From assembly GCA_003612485.1 (NCBI GenBank), contig RAZA01000015.1, positions 1 to 64,000 of the forward strand: a DNA stretch of 64,000 bases, read 5' to 3'. The translations under genes and the position numbers were made by a program. The stretch comes from a bacterium D16-50 (GTDB taxonomy: Bacteria > Bacillota > Clostridia > Lachnospirales > Lachnospiraceae). Of this stretch, positions 15,624 to 22,927 are shown piece after piece. The stretch's first letter is position 1. Every line of letters starts with the position of its first letter. A model generated the notes under the pieces. The model made no database searches. It saw only the letters and a program-made list of their open reading frames with translations, and was not told the origin of the DNA.

Positions 15624-17001
15624 GGTCCTCACCCCGCTTTCTGGTCACGGCCAGGGCCACGGCTCCAGAGAGGATAACGGTCAGAAGGCTCCCTGCAGTC
15701 TTGCAAATGGCGATCCCCTTTATATTTCCATACCCGAACACCGGCAGGCCGATCAGCATGGCGGAGATAACTCCTGCCACAATGCCCTGCGGCGCCAGCC
15801 TTACGCCTTTAAGGGTAAGAACCGTTGGCAACAATGTGGAGGCTCTAAGCGTTCCGTACATCAGGAAAAGGTGCGTTACCGTCAGCCCCGGGATATTTGC
15901 TACCACAATGCCGGCGGCCAACAGCAAGATCATGGAGAGCTTTGTTTTCCCCATTGTATTTTTCCGAAAAATGTCTGTTGTGAGGGAAGATACTGCGCAC
16001 AGGTTACTGTCAATCGTGGACAGCAGGCCGGAAATGATCATAAACAAAAACGGGATAACCGCCCAGGCCGGAAATAATGTGCTTATCAACTCAAAATTGA
16101 CCACCCCGGTATCCACCGCGGCATATCCCATGCCGACGCCGATAAATCCGAGGATCCCCATCGACAGCGGCACAATGCCAAACAGCAGAGCTCCTACCAG
16201 AAATGCCCTGCCGATCCTGTCTTTTTTCACGCAGAAAGCCCTCTGCCAAAAGCACTGATCCCCAAACGGCCCGGATATAAGCCCGATTGTGGTCGGAAGC
16301 CCAAATCCGAGGAAAATCTCCAGTCCACTTGCCGAGAACAGGCGTCCGGCATCCCCTGTGGCCCCTCTTAAACCCGTAAGCAGCGTTTCCAGCCCTCCGC
16401 CATTCTTTACACTAAAAGCCACAAAACCTATGCTGGCGGCCAACATGAAGACCATCTGAATAGCATCTGTCAGTATCGAGGCCCTTATCCCGGAAAACTG
16501 GGAATAGGAAAACGCAATGGCCGCCATGATCACCGTCATGGTGGCAAAAGGGATCCCGGTAAGCATACTTAAAATTTTGCTGCCTGCCAGCAGCTGCACC
16601 CCGGTAGATAATACCGACAATGCGCCGAGCTGGAGCAGGTAAATGTTTTTCACGGAACCGAACCGGTATTTTTTATGCATATACCCGGAAAGAGTGATCC
16701 CCTCCGGCATTTCCTCCCTTATCCTTTTTGCAAAAGGGATGAACAGTATTAGGCAAAGCACATTCGGTACCAGGAACCAGAAGAGCCCTGCAAAGCCCTT
16801 TGTGTATGCGTTCTCGGTTGACGTGAACAACGCCGGCGCCCATATCCATGTGGCGGCTATGCTCAGCGCGGATATTCCCCACCCGATATCTCTATTCCCG
16901 ACACAGAACCTTTCGACATTGCCCTCTTTTTTTGTCATAAGCACCGTTGCCCCAAACATTACCACCGCATAGGCCAACAGCACGATCAAAGTGTAATTCA
17001 T
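15616..17001 (-). CDS. Sodium:solute symporter family transporter, 461 aa
   Basis: A full-length integral membrane protein with about 12-13 hydrophobic spans. It starts MNYTLIVLLAYAVVMFGATV with the ion-site-like stretch GISALSIAATWIWAPALFTS, and has FSYSQFSGIRASILTDAIQMV and the late SGLLSTIDSNLCAVSSLTTDIF motif, hallmarks of the SSS family (PutP/urea/nucleobase-like). These move a solute inward with Na+. Such transporters are not virion or replication parts and are very unusual between a late regulator and terminase. It overlaps the downstream PP-loop gene by 8 bases, so the same transcript makes both. The solute cannot be told from sequence. The frame is intact, so recent decay is not indicated. 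Confidence 0.92.
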   Translation of the reverse strand: MNYTLIVLLAYAVVMFGATVLMTKKEGNVERFCVGNRDIGWGISALSIAATWIWAPALFTSTENAYTKGFAGLFWFLVPNVLCLILFIPFAKRIREEMPEGITLSGYMHKKYRFGSVKNIYLLQLGALSVLSTGVQLLAGSKILSMLTGIPFATMTVIMAAIAFSYSQFSGIRASILTDAIQMVFMLAASIGFVAFSVKNGGGLETLLTGLRGATGDAGRLFSASGLEIFLGFGLPTTIGLISGPFGDQCFWQRAFCVKKDRIGRAFLVGALLFGIVPLSMGILGFIGVGMGYAAVDTGVVNFELISTLFPAWAVIPFLFMIISGLLSTIDSNLCAVSSLTTDIFRKNTMGKTKLSMILLLAAGIVVANIPGLTVTHLFLMYGTLRASTLLPTVLTLKGVRLAPQGIVAGVISAMLIGLPVFGYGNIKGIAICKTAGSLLTVILSGAVALAVTRKRGEDHG

Positions 17002-17083
17002 GGTATTCCTCCTTATTTTCTTTTGGAGGAGCCCTCATGCCATCCTCTCCCTACCCCATCTCCTTTCCCGGAAAAATTGCACG

Positions 17084-17115
17084 AAAAAGGAAGCCCGGAA
17101 TACTACCAGGCTTCC
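17084..17115 (-). terminator. Rho-independent terminator between late regulator and symporter
   Basis: On the minus strand GGAAGCC pairs with GGCTTCC around a 13-base loop, followed by five T. It is downstream of both the late regulator and a good promoter at 17147-17175, but upstream of the symporter, so transcripts entering the PP-loop/ParB operon must read through it or begin below it. Confidence 0.75.
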
Positions 17116-17146
17116 CCGACGTTCGATTTAGAATTTTACGAGTACA

Positions 17147-17175
17147 ATTTTCCCACTTTTATATTGTAATGTCAA
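17147..17175 (-). promoter_or_regulatory. Candidate promoter, TTGACA-17-GAAAAT
   Basis: On the minus strand a consensus -35 (17170-17175) is 17 bases from a weak -10 (17147-17152). It starts just past the late-regulator gene and points at the late genes, with the terminator at 17084 only about 30 bases from its expected start. The weak -10 suits activation by a late regulator. Confidence 0.45.
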
Positions 17176-17200
17176 TGGAAAGTTTTTTGAGCCGGAGGAT

Positions 17201-17953
17201 TTATCGAACGTTCAATCCATCCACCCCAAAAATGAGCGCCGTCAGCCTCTCAATCCCTACCCGGAGATCCGAATATACACTGTCCTTGGAAATATTCTGC
17301 TTTTCCGCAATCTCCTTGGCCGAAAGCGTATCCTCCGCCATATACATATCCCATACCACATTATACCGGCGCAGATCAATCTCCCTATTGGTGGACCTAT
17401 CGCAGTAAGAATAATACAATCCGAACATAGTTTCGATATGGGATACAATGATAGCCGTCCTGGTGGCGCTGTTCTTGATACTCTGGATGATAACCTCGTC
17501 ATTATAAATGGACATCATGGATTCCAGAATATCCAGCGCCGACTCCTTCATCTGCGTCCGGCCAAAAACGGAATTTTCTGCATGCTCCTTCAGCATATGA
17601 TAATTCCGCAGAAGAAGTTTGGTATTGCGAAGCCTCTTGTCGGCCCGGTGGCTGTACTCCTTCTTCCGTTCCTGTTCAAATGTCTTGAGCGCCTCCCTTG
17701 CCCCAATCGCAGCTGCTTTCTCATATATTTCGCGCAATTCTGCGGATGAGAGACACACAATCTTCTCTGGTTTCGCTTCTTCCTCAGATTTGCGTTTTTG
17801 TTCCCGGACCGGCTTTTCCGCATGAGCACGCAGAGCTTCTTCTACTGCTTCGGGTGTAACTCCCATTTCTGCGGCAATCCTCTCGGTTCTCCAGCCGGCC
17901 GATCTGAGTGCCGCCGCCTTCCCGGCATCAATATTTTTGTTGTCTGTTTTCAT
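17201..17953 (-). CDS. Late-gene transcription regulator with sigma-70 region 4-like C-terminus, 250 aa
   Basis: The protein has two helix-turn-helix candidates: residues about 10-45 (AGKAAALRSAGWRTERIAAE, MGVTPEAVEEALRAH) and 205-245 (LSAKEIAEKQNISKDSVYSD, LRVGIERLTALIFG). The latter resembles sigma region 4 or ArpU-type late activators. The middle is helical and charged. Its position, last of the early block and before the promoter, terminator and late operon, fits a late-gene activator. An alternative is a pac-site protein, but a separate TerS exists. The region before it (17954-18043) has a short palindrome but no clear promoter. Confidence 0.65.
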   Translation of the reverse strand: MKTDNKNIDAGKAAALRSAGWRTERIAAEMGVTPEAVEEALRAHAEKPVREQKRKSEEEAKPEKIVCLSSAELREIYEKAAAIGAREALKTFEQERKKEYSHRADKRLRNTKLLLRNYHMLKEHAENSVFGRTQMKESALDILESMMSIYNDEVIIQSIKNSATRTAIIVSHIETMFGLYYSYCDRSTNREIDLRRYNVVWDMYMAEDTLSAKEIAEKQNISKDSVYSDLRVGIERLTALIFGVDGLNVR

Positions 17954-18043
17954 GCAATCGCCCTCCTGATCCTATTTCAATTTCTATCAGATTATGTTAT
18001 AATCTAACTGTCTGTTGGAGGGTTGCGAAAGCACTCTCCTTTT

Positions 18044-18190
18044 TTACTGCCCCAAAAGTGTCTGCAGATACTCTTCCATGGATATCTGTCCCGGGAGATT
18101 GTGATCGGCTTCTTCCACTGCCGGTACCGGCATATCGGCATCCCTGTGGCTTGCATGCGGGGCAATAATACGCTTTTTTGTCTTAGCCAT
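18044..18190 (-). CDS. Very small phage protein with clamp-binding-like tail, 48 aa
   Basis: An ATG at 18190 has AAAGGGG seven to eight bases upstream and overlaps the stop of the previous gene by 8 bases. The product starts MAKTKKRIIAPHASHRDADM and ends LPGQISMEEYLQTLLGQ. The GQISMEEYL segment resembles motifs seen in other proteins of this phage (GQMDIFDF, GQLDLF) and the bacterial sliding-clamp binding motif. No function can be assigned beyond that. It is the last gene before the late regulator. Confidence 0.6.
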   Translation of the reverse strand: MAKTKKRIIAPHASHRDADMPVPAVEEADHNLPGQISMEEYLQTLLGQ

Positions 18191-18410
18191 TTGCTTCCAC
18201 CCCTTTCCGCAGGGCGCATTCCGTACATAAGGCAGTGGCTCCCTGCTGAAGCACCACTGAAAGCAGCGGTGTCTTCCAGCATTCACATCCACACGCCGGG
18301 CATTGTGTAAGTTCCCATCCATCCCGGCCGACCGGAATATTCTTCCTCATGGGCATCATGGCATATCCGCCTTTTTCCTTTGGGCCTCTCGGCCATATCT
18401 TTACTTCCAC
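18183..18410 (-). CDS. Small zinc-ribbon-like phage protein, 75 aa
   Basis: Four to five cysteines are arranged as CPACGCECW and, 24 residues later, CTEC, which would bind one zinc. The N-terminal 25 residues are basic. Such small zinc proteins are common in clostridial prophages; no specific role is known. It lies two bases from the preceding gene and overlaps the next. Confidence 0.6.
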   Translation of the reverse strand: MEVKIWPRGPKEKGGYAMMPMRKNIPVGRDGWELTQCPACGCECWKTPLLSVVLQQGATALCTECALRKGVEANG

Positions 18411-18412
18411 GC

Positions 18413-18856
18413 TTATCCCTCCCCTCCCACGTTTTGTAATTTCTGATCAATAATCGGAATCAGCATCCTTGCCGACACCCTCATGTGGATCCTGGTAGGC
18501 GCCTCCACAATCTTGTAAAGCATATCCGTATATACCTGCTCTGCAGATAATCCCCTGGCATATTCCTCTGCCTGCTGCCTGGTTTCATCCACAATCGGGA
18601 TAGTGCTGCACTTCTCAGCAATCTCATGAATCAGCTGCCTTGCCTCGTTGGAGAAAACAACCGTATTGTCTGATTTGACAATATCCATATCAAGCAGATC
18701 CGCAATCATATCATCAAGTTTTTTCATACTCACCATCCGCCTTTTCATCATTTCAGAATTTTGTAGGATTTCCATCCATTCCTGCTCTTGCTGACAAGTT
18801 AGCGATAATACCACCCTGTCATTTGCAACCCAATCTAACACCCTGTTCTGTTCCAT
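18413..18856 (-). CDS. Phage protein of unknown function, 147 aa
   Basis: The ATG at 18856 (MEQNRVLDWVANDRVVLSLT) follows GGAGGCGGAGG. Starting further upstream would lengthen its overlap with the ASCH gene, so I prefer this start, which leaves a 38-base overlap. The protein is helical throughout, with KKLDDMIADLLDMDIVKSDN and a C-terminal RVSARMLIPIIDQKLQN. No known motif was recognised. It lies in the compact early-gene array. Confidence 0.6.
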   Translation of the reverse strand: MEQNRVLDWVANDRVVLSLTCQQEQEWMEILQNSEMMKRRMVSMKKLDDMIADLLDMDIVKSDNTVVFSNEARQLIHEIAEKCSTIPIVDETRQQAEEYARGLSAEQVYTDMLYKIVEAPTRIHMRVSARMLIPIIDQKLQNVGGEG

Positions 18857-19214
18857 CCTCCGCCTCTCCCTCTTTAATACCGACCATCTGCCCAATCTGC
18901 TCAATATGAAACCGATAGTATTCTTTTCCGGGGACAGCTCCCCACTCTTCCCTTCCGGTTCCGATAGACAATTTGCACATGACCTCCACTTTCGGAGAAT
19001 CACATCCATATCCGTTCTGGAGAATGGCTGAATGGGCCTTGATCGTGCCCTGAGTTCTAAGCATCTCCAGAACCGTCTCTGTTTCCTCGCTGTGGAATCC
19101 CAGCCAGTGTATAATCCTCACTGTCCAATATGGTTTTATATCCCGATATTCATCTTTTTTCTCTCCGGAAAATATCATATCGAGCCACTTGCGCTCTATG
19201 GGAAGTATCAGCAT
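18819..19214 (-). CDS. ASCH-domain protein, 131 aa
   Basis: The start MLILPIERKWLDMIFSGEKKDEYRDIKPYW is the classic ASCH pattern (IKP-ER-W--MI--G-K--E-R). ASCH proteins share the PUA-like fold; the one biochemically studied E. coli member is an N4-acetylcytidine amidohydrolase, and some phage members are thought to bind RNA or modified bases. A modified-base link would be of interest beside the PP-loop module, but this is speculative. The C-terminal 20 residues are acidic. No promoter was seen; it belongs to the early operon. Confidence 0.8.
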   Translation of the reverse strand: MLILPIERKWLDMIFSGEKKDEYRDIKPYWTVRIIHWLGFHSEETETVLEMLRTQGTIKAHSAILQNGYGCDSPKVEVMCKLSIGTGREEWGAVPGKEYYRFHIEQIGQMVGIKEGEAEDGTEQGVRLGCK

Positions 19215-19318
19215 AGTTCCTCCGCCTCCTTTGGTAAATGATCTTCCTTTATCCTTCTCAGATTATCCAATACCCTCCGCAATCCCCCTAACCCCCCTGA
19301 TGACGTTGCACCGAATCA

Positions 19319-19756
19319 TTAGCCTCTATCCTCTAACAAAAACTGCCTTTCTTCCAATAGCTCATATACCGTCTGCCCGTTATTGGTCTGAATATAGGGA
19401 AGAAAAATTTCTTCAAAACGCACCATTTCGATATCCAATAATGCCATTTGTGCTTCTACCCAATCTTTCAGTATGCGCCACGCCACACGCTCTGCCTGCT
19501 CCCTTGTGTCCTTGATCTGCTTCCGGGGATTCTCCCTTTTCTCCTTTTTCAGAACTTTCAGGCACTCGTCCACCTTGACCGGAAGCCTGACCGGAATCTG
19601 CTGTACTCCGGTATCAATCCGAAACGACAATCCGGTTATGGATTCCCCCTCATAATTTTTCATGATGGCGTTCGCCTTGTGTTTCATCAATATGTATTCT
19701 ATTTCCGATACTGTCTTAAAGCTGTCAACGGTTGTTGTGTAATTCAATATTGCCAT
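19319..19756 (-). CDS. Conserved phage protein of unknown function, 145 aa
   Basis: Starts MAILNYTTTVDSFKTVSEIE, then IEYILMKHKANAIMKNYEGE and a basic segment DECLKVLKKEKRENPRKQIKD, ending with AWRILKDWVEAQMALLDIEMV. This arrangement is recurrent in Firmicutes prophages near replication genes, but I know of no function. It overlaps the preceding gene, with GGAGAAG just before the ATG. An alternative start nine codons upstream cannot be excluded. Confidence 0.6.
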   Translation of the reverse strand: MAILNYTTTVDSFKTVSEIEYILMKHKANAIMKNYEGESITGLSFRIDTGVQQIPVRLPVKVDECLKVLKKEKRENPRKQIKDTREQAERVAWRILKDWVEAQMALLDIEMVRFEEIFLPYIQTNNGQTVYELLEERQFLLEDRG

Positions 19757-19940
19757 CTTCTCCGCCTTCCTTTCCATCTCCACTGTTCTTCTTTCTCTTA
19801 CCTCGTTTCACATGCAGAACCATTGCATCCTCCCCTATGTCATCGTCCTTATCCTCTGTCCTGATTTTCTTACGGCATTTTTCCATCTGCCGATCATAGT
19901 CATACTCGATCTGCTCTGCCAGCCGGTCGCCCATCCTCAT
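19725..19940 (-). CDS. Small charged phage protein, 71 aa
   Basis: A short highly charged protein (MRMGDRLAEQIEYDYDRQME at the start, GGEDGNIELHNNR at the end). It overlaps the upstream gene by 4 bases (ATGA) and the downstream one by about 30, so it is probably translated as part of the array. No motif recognised. Confidence 0.5.
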   Translation of the reverse strand: MRMGDRLAEQIEYDYDRQMEKCRKKIRTEDKDDDIGEDAMVLHVKRGKRKKNSGDGKEGGEDGNIELHNNR

Positions 19941-20194
19941 GAATACGCCCCGATAATATATCTGGTAAAAACATCATCAGACTTTATTTCATCCAGCATA
20001 ATTATATAATCGTGTAGCATACAGATGACCCGCACCACATCATAATATGAACAGCTGACAACATAGTCACACATCAAGTAGAGATTGATGGATTTTTCAA
20101 TCATCTCCTGCTTTTCTTCCTCCCGTGACATTTCTTTTTCGACCTCATGGAGAAACTGAAACAGGAACCATAGGCGTTCTTTTTTAGCCAACAT
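19937..20194 (-). CDS. Small helical phage protein, 85 aa
   Basis: Starts MLAKKERLWFLFQFLHEVEK and continues with a hydrophobic pair of helices (INLYLMCDYVVSCSYYDVVR). It has a GGAGGTAG site before the ATG and is coupled by a 4-base overlap to the next gene. No family recognised. Confidence 0.5.
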   Translation of the reverse strand: MLAKKERLWFLFQFLHEVEKEMSREEEKQEMIEKSINLYLMCDYVVSCSYYDVVRVICMLHDYIIMLDEIKSDDVFTRYIIGAYS

Positions 20195-20202
20195 ACTACC
20201 TC

Positions 20203-20895
20203 CTACTGAATCCAGTATTCCTGCGGAACTTGCAGAATCATGTAGTCAAGTTTTCTGACATCTTCGTTCCAATTCCATCTGAATCCGTCCGAAATCTTTT
20301 CGGCAATCAAGTACTGCTCTTCAATGCCATTAACTATTTTGATCCGCTCCATGTTCTCCCCACGCAATATTTCGATTGCAGCCTCCAGACAATCATATCT
20401 ATACCGGACTGCCATATATTGATAGGCAATTTTCAGGCACTGCCCAACAATCTTCAATATCTCCTTTTTGGTCAGCGACATAATTTTCTTTGCTGCTTCA
20501 TTTTCCGCAAATGAATATTCGTATGGCTCCAGTCCATAATAATCCCCCTCGTACTGATCAAAGCCCAGATATCCCCCTGCGTACCTTGCTTCCGCCGCTG
20601 GAAAAAATACGTCAAAGTAATCCGATATGTGTCCGCTGTCTAAATCCTCTTGAAACTGTTCAAGTTCTGCTTCCAAATCTGAAAACGCCATTTTGAACTC
20701 ATATGCTTCATCTTCATCTCCATCGAGCGCACTTACAAGAGATTCTTCGTTATTATCATACCAATGAATATCTTCACACGCCGAGATCATGTCCCATAAT
20801 TCTGACTGTATCGTATCTATGTTCAGCCCTCTCGCTATAGGTTTCTTATAACGAAGCTGTTTCGCCTTATATGCTTTCTTTTCTGCTGCTGTCAT
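20203..20895 (-). CDS. Unknown phage protein, 230 aa
   Basis: The N-terminus is basic (MTAAEKKAYKAKQLRYKKPI). The middle is rich in Asp, Glu and Tyr (FDQYEGDYYGLEPYEYSFAE), followed by a helical region KKEILKIVGQCLKIAYQYMA and a C-terminal WNWNEDVRKLDYMILQVPQ. I recognise no catalytic motif. It stands 8 bases from the neighbouring zinc protein in the early operon. Confidence 0.6.
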   Translation of the reverse strand: MTAAEKKAYKAKQLRYKKPIARGLNIDTIQSELWDMISACEDIHWYDNNEESLVSALDGDEDEAYEFKMAFSDLEAELEQFQEDLDSGHISDYFDVFFPAAEARYAGGYLGFDQYEGDYYGLEPYEYSFAENEAAKKIMSLTKKEILKIVGQCLKIAYQYMAVRYRYDCLEAAIEILRGENMERIKIVNGIEEQYLIAEKISDGFRWNWNEDVRKLDYMILQVPQEYWIQ

Positions 20896-20903
20896 AAAGC
20901 CTC

Positions 20904-21371
20904 CTAACCTTTTATCAATTTTATTCTTTTCCTATTCCTTCTGGCCCCATAATCAGACATAACAAATTCTGCACATTCTTCTTTGCGTTGATTCTGTTTC
21001 CGACAATCCCCATCATATACCCGGCATTCATCACAGTTAAAACACGGCTCCTGCATCTCCCCGGGCTTAATTTTGTCCAGTGATTGCTCCGCATTATTCA
21101 CGCAAAACTCGCATAGACAGTTGGCGCACCGACATACTGGATCTCTTACCTTTTCAAACAGCTGCTCAAATTGTGTCAGGGATGGCCTCTGTTCGCTTTC
21201 TGGTGGTTTTTCTATGAAATCAAATATATCCATCTGCCCATACATATTACCTCCCACCATGTCCAGCGCCTCCATGGTTCCACAATCGTCACAGATGATA
21301 GTCTTATTGCCGGTTCTCGATACAGCCAGAAGCCGTTCAAACTTTTTACCACATTTAGGACATGTTTTCAT
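20904..21371 (-). CDS. Zinc-ribbon phage protein with clamp-binding-like motif, 155 aa
   Basis: Begins MKTCPKCGKKFERLL, a CxxC zinc knuckle, completed by CDDC at 27-30. Residues 45-52 read GQMDIFDF, like the QL-LF motif used to dock on the bacterial sliding clamp. The C-terminal half has further cysteines (CRCANCLCEFC, CFNCDECRVYDGDC), typical of a known clostridial phage protein family of unknown role. The ATG overlaps the methyltransferase stop by 4 bases. Confidence 0.7.
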   Translation of the reverse strand: MKTCPKCGKKFERLLAVSRTGNKTIICDDCGTMEALDMVGGNMYGQMDIFDFIEKPPESEQRPSLTQFEQLFEKVRDPVCRCANCLCEFCVNNAEQSLDKIKPGEMQEPCFNCDECRVYDGDCRKQNQRKEECAEFVMSDYGARRNRKRIKLIKG

Positions 21372-22183
21372 ACCAAACCTCCAAAATCTTCCAAACTCAT
21401 TTGAATATTGACTGGTTTAAAATTCATCCACAGCACCTCTTTTTTGGGAGAGCAGACTTGGGAATAACACACATTTTCCCGGCGTTCCCATTTACAAAGC
21501 ATATCCTGATACAATTTTGTATCATATCCGCTTATCAAGACGAAACCCTTATGTCGAAGTAACACCTCCAGCAGTTCCTCATGATCTTCCCTGCTCATTT
21601 CACATCGATACTGCTTCCCGTGTCTGGTTTCCAGCATATACGGCGGATCGCAGTATATCAGCACATTTTCATAATTGAAACGCTCGATTAGTTCCACCGC
21701 GGGCCTATTTTCAATCTGCACTCCACGCAACCTCTCCGCAGCCTGCATGATTTTTTCCGGAAGATTGCACCAGTCTTGTGATGCGTAGGAACGCTCCCTG
21801 CCCTGCACATCGTTTTTCCAACCCACTCGCTCCCCGGAAGTCCTGAAGCCGTGCCCCATGTTGAGACGTATGTAAAAATTCAACGCTGCCTCGAATTTAT
21901 CTTTCGGGATTTCCTCATACGCCTTTTCATATATCGCCCTTGCATATGGCGTCATATAAACCATTTCTGCCAGCTTCTTCGGATCCTCTCTTATGCATTC
22001 AAAAAGATTCACCACATTCTGATCCAAATCATTGACTGTTTCAATATGTGATCTGAGCTTATTAAACAAGACGGCTCCGCTCCCAAAGAAAGGCTCCAGA
22101 TAGCTGTGGTGTTTCGGAAAAAACCTTATAATCCACTCTGACAGTGACCATTTACTTCCTGGATATTTTGCTATCGCTTTCAT
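21368..22183 (-). CDS. dam: DNA adenine methyltransferase (D12 class), 271 aa
   Basis: N6-adenine methyltransferase of the Dam type. The SAM-binding motif is at about 30-40 (EPFFGSGAVLF), preceded by AKYPGSKW and followed by NDLDQNVVNLF. The catalytic DPPY is at 179-182 (IYCDPPYML), with the following RHGKQYRCEMSREDHEELL. It likely protects the phage from restriction or sets methylation-dependent control. The C-terminus ends NIQMSLEDFGGLV, close to the clamp motif found in other proteins here. I chose the ATG at 22183 (MKAIAKYPGSKW), the usual start of this family, over a GTG three codons upstream. Confidence 0.92.
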   Translation of the reverse strand: MKAIAKYPGSKWSLSEWIIRFFPKHHSYLEPFFGSGAVLFNKLRSHIETVNDLDQNVVNLFECIREDPKKLAEMVYMTPYARAIYEKAYEEIPKDKFEAALNFYIRLNMGHGFRTSGERVGWKNDVQGRERSYASQDWCNLPEKIMQAAERLRGVQIENRPAVELIERFNYENVLIYCDPPYMLETRHGKQYRCEMSREDHEELLEVLLRHKGFVLISGYDTKLYQDMLCKWERRENVCYSQVCSPKKEVLWMNFKPVNIQMSLEDFGGLV

Positions 22184-22188
22184 CCACC

Positions 22189-22857
22189 TCACGCTCCCTG
22201 AGTTAATGCCGGCTGATCGGCTCCATCATCCCCATTCTTCCCTGTTTCTACTGCCGTCTCCCGTATCTGTTTTATTGCCATCTGATATCCGATGGCCCAT
22301 AAATACACACGTCCACTAATCCGCTTCCCTATATGCGCAAATTCTGATTCCCACCACGGATCTGCATATTTCTCCGCAAGTTCAACAAAGGCCTCAGGAT
22401 ACGGAACATTTTCTCCGAAAGTCATTTCATCGCATAGTCTAAGCATTTCTGCAAAATCTTTCTCAACCTCATCTGCTGATATTCCATGATTCCAATTTTC
22501 ATCATCTTTCAGAAATTCTTCCTTTATGCCCTCGAGGTCTGACACGATATCGCTCCATTGATAATCATATGTGTCGGAAGAACACTGGAATTTTCCCATG
22601 AAATATGAGATATCATTTACATAACACGCCAGCTTATCCGGTGTTACATGATTGAACCAGCTGGCTATGCAGTCTCCCAGATCCCCACTGACAATCAGAT
22701 TTCCTTTCTGGCAATCCACAATATATCTGACCGCATACTCTCCGCTTCCGCTCTTATCCCTCCAATCCAAAATCAGGAAATCCTCATTTTCCAGTACCAC
22801 CGTAGCTTTATGATCCTTAAATCTTTTCATGCATCTATTTTTTATGCTTTCGTCCAT
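22189..22857 (-). CDS. Unknown phage protein, 222 aa
   Basis: Begins MDESIKNRCMKRFKDHKATV, continues with a beta-rich stretch (FLILDWRDKSGSGEYAVRYI) and ends with helices and a polar tail. It is encoded between the sliding clamp and the methyltransferase, and overlaps neither. It resembles unnamed proteins common in Lachnospiraceae prophages, but I cannot name the family. No catalytic motif seen. The ATG has GGAGCAG seven bases upstream. Confidence 0.55.
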   Translation of the reverse strand: MDESIKNRCMKRFKDHKATVVLENEDFLILDWRDKSGSGEYAVRYIVDCQKGNLIVSGDLGDCIASWFNHVTPDKLACYVNDISYFMGKFQCSSDTYDYQWSDIVSDLEGIKEEFLKDDENWNHGISADEVEKDFAEMLRLCDEMTFGENVPYPEAFVELAEKYADPWWESEFAHIGKRISGRVYLWAIGYQMAIKQIRETAVETGKNGDDGADQPALTQGA

Positions 22858-22927
22858 GTCTGCTCCTTTCCGGGCGGCAGCGCCCGCCGCTCTGGTTTAT
22901 TTATGTGACATCTCGGAGTATCTGGCG

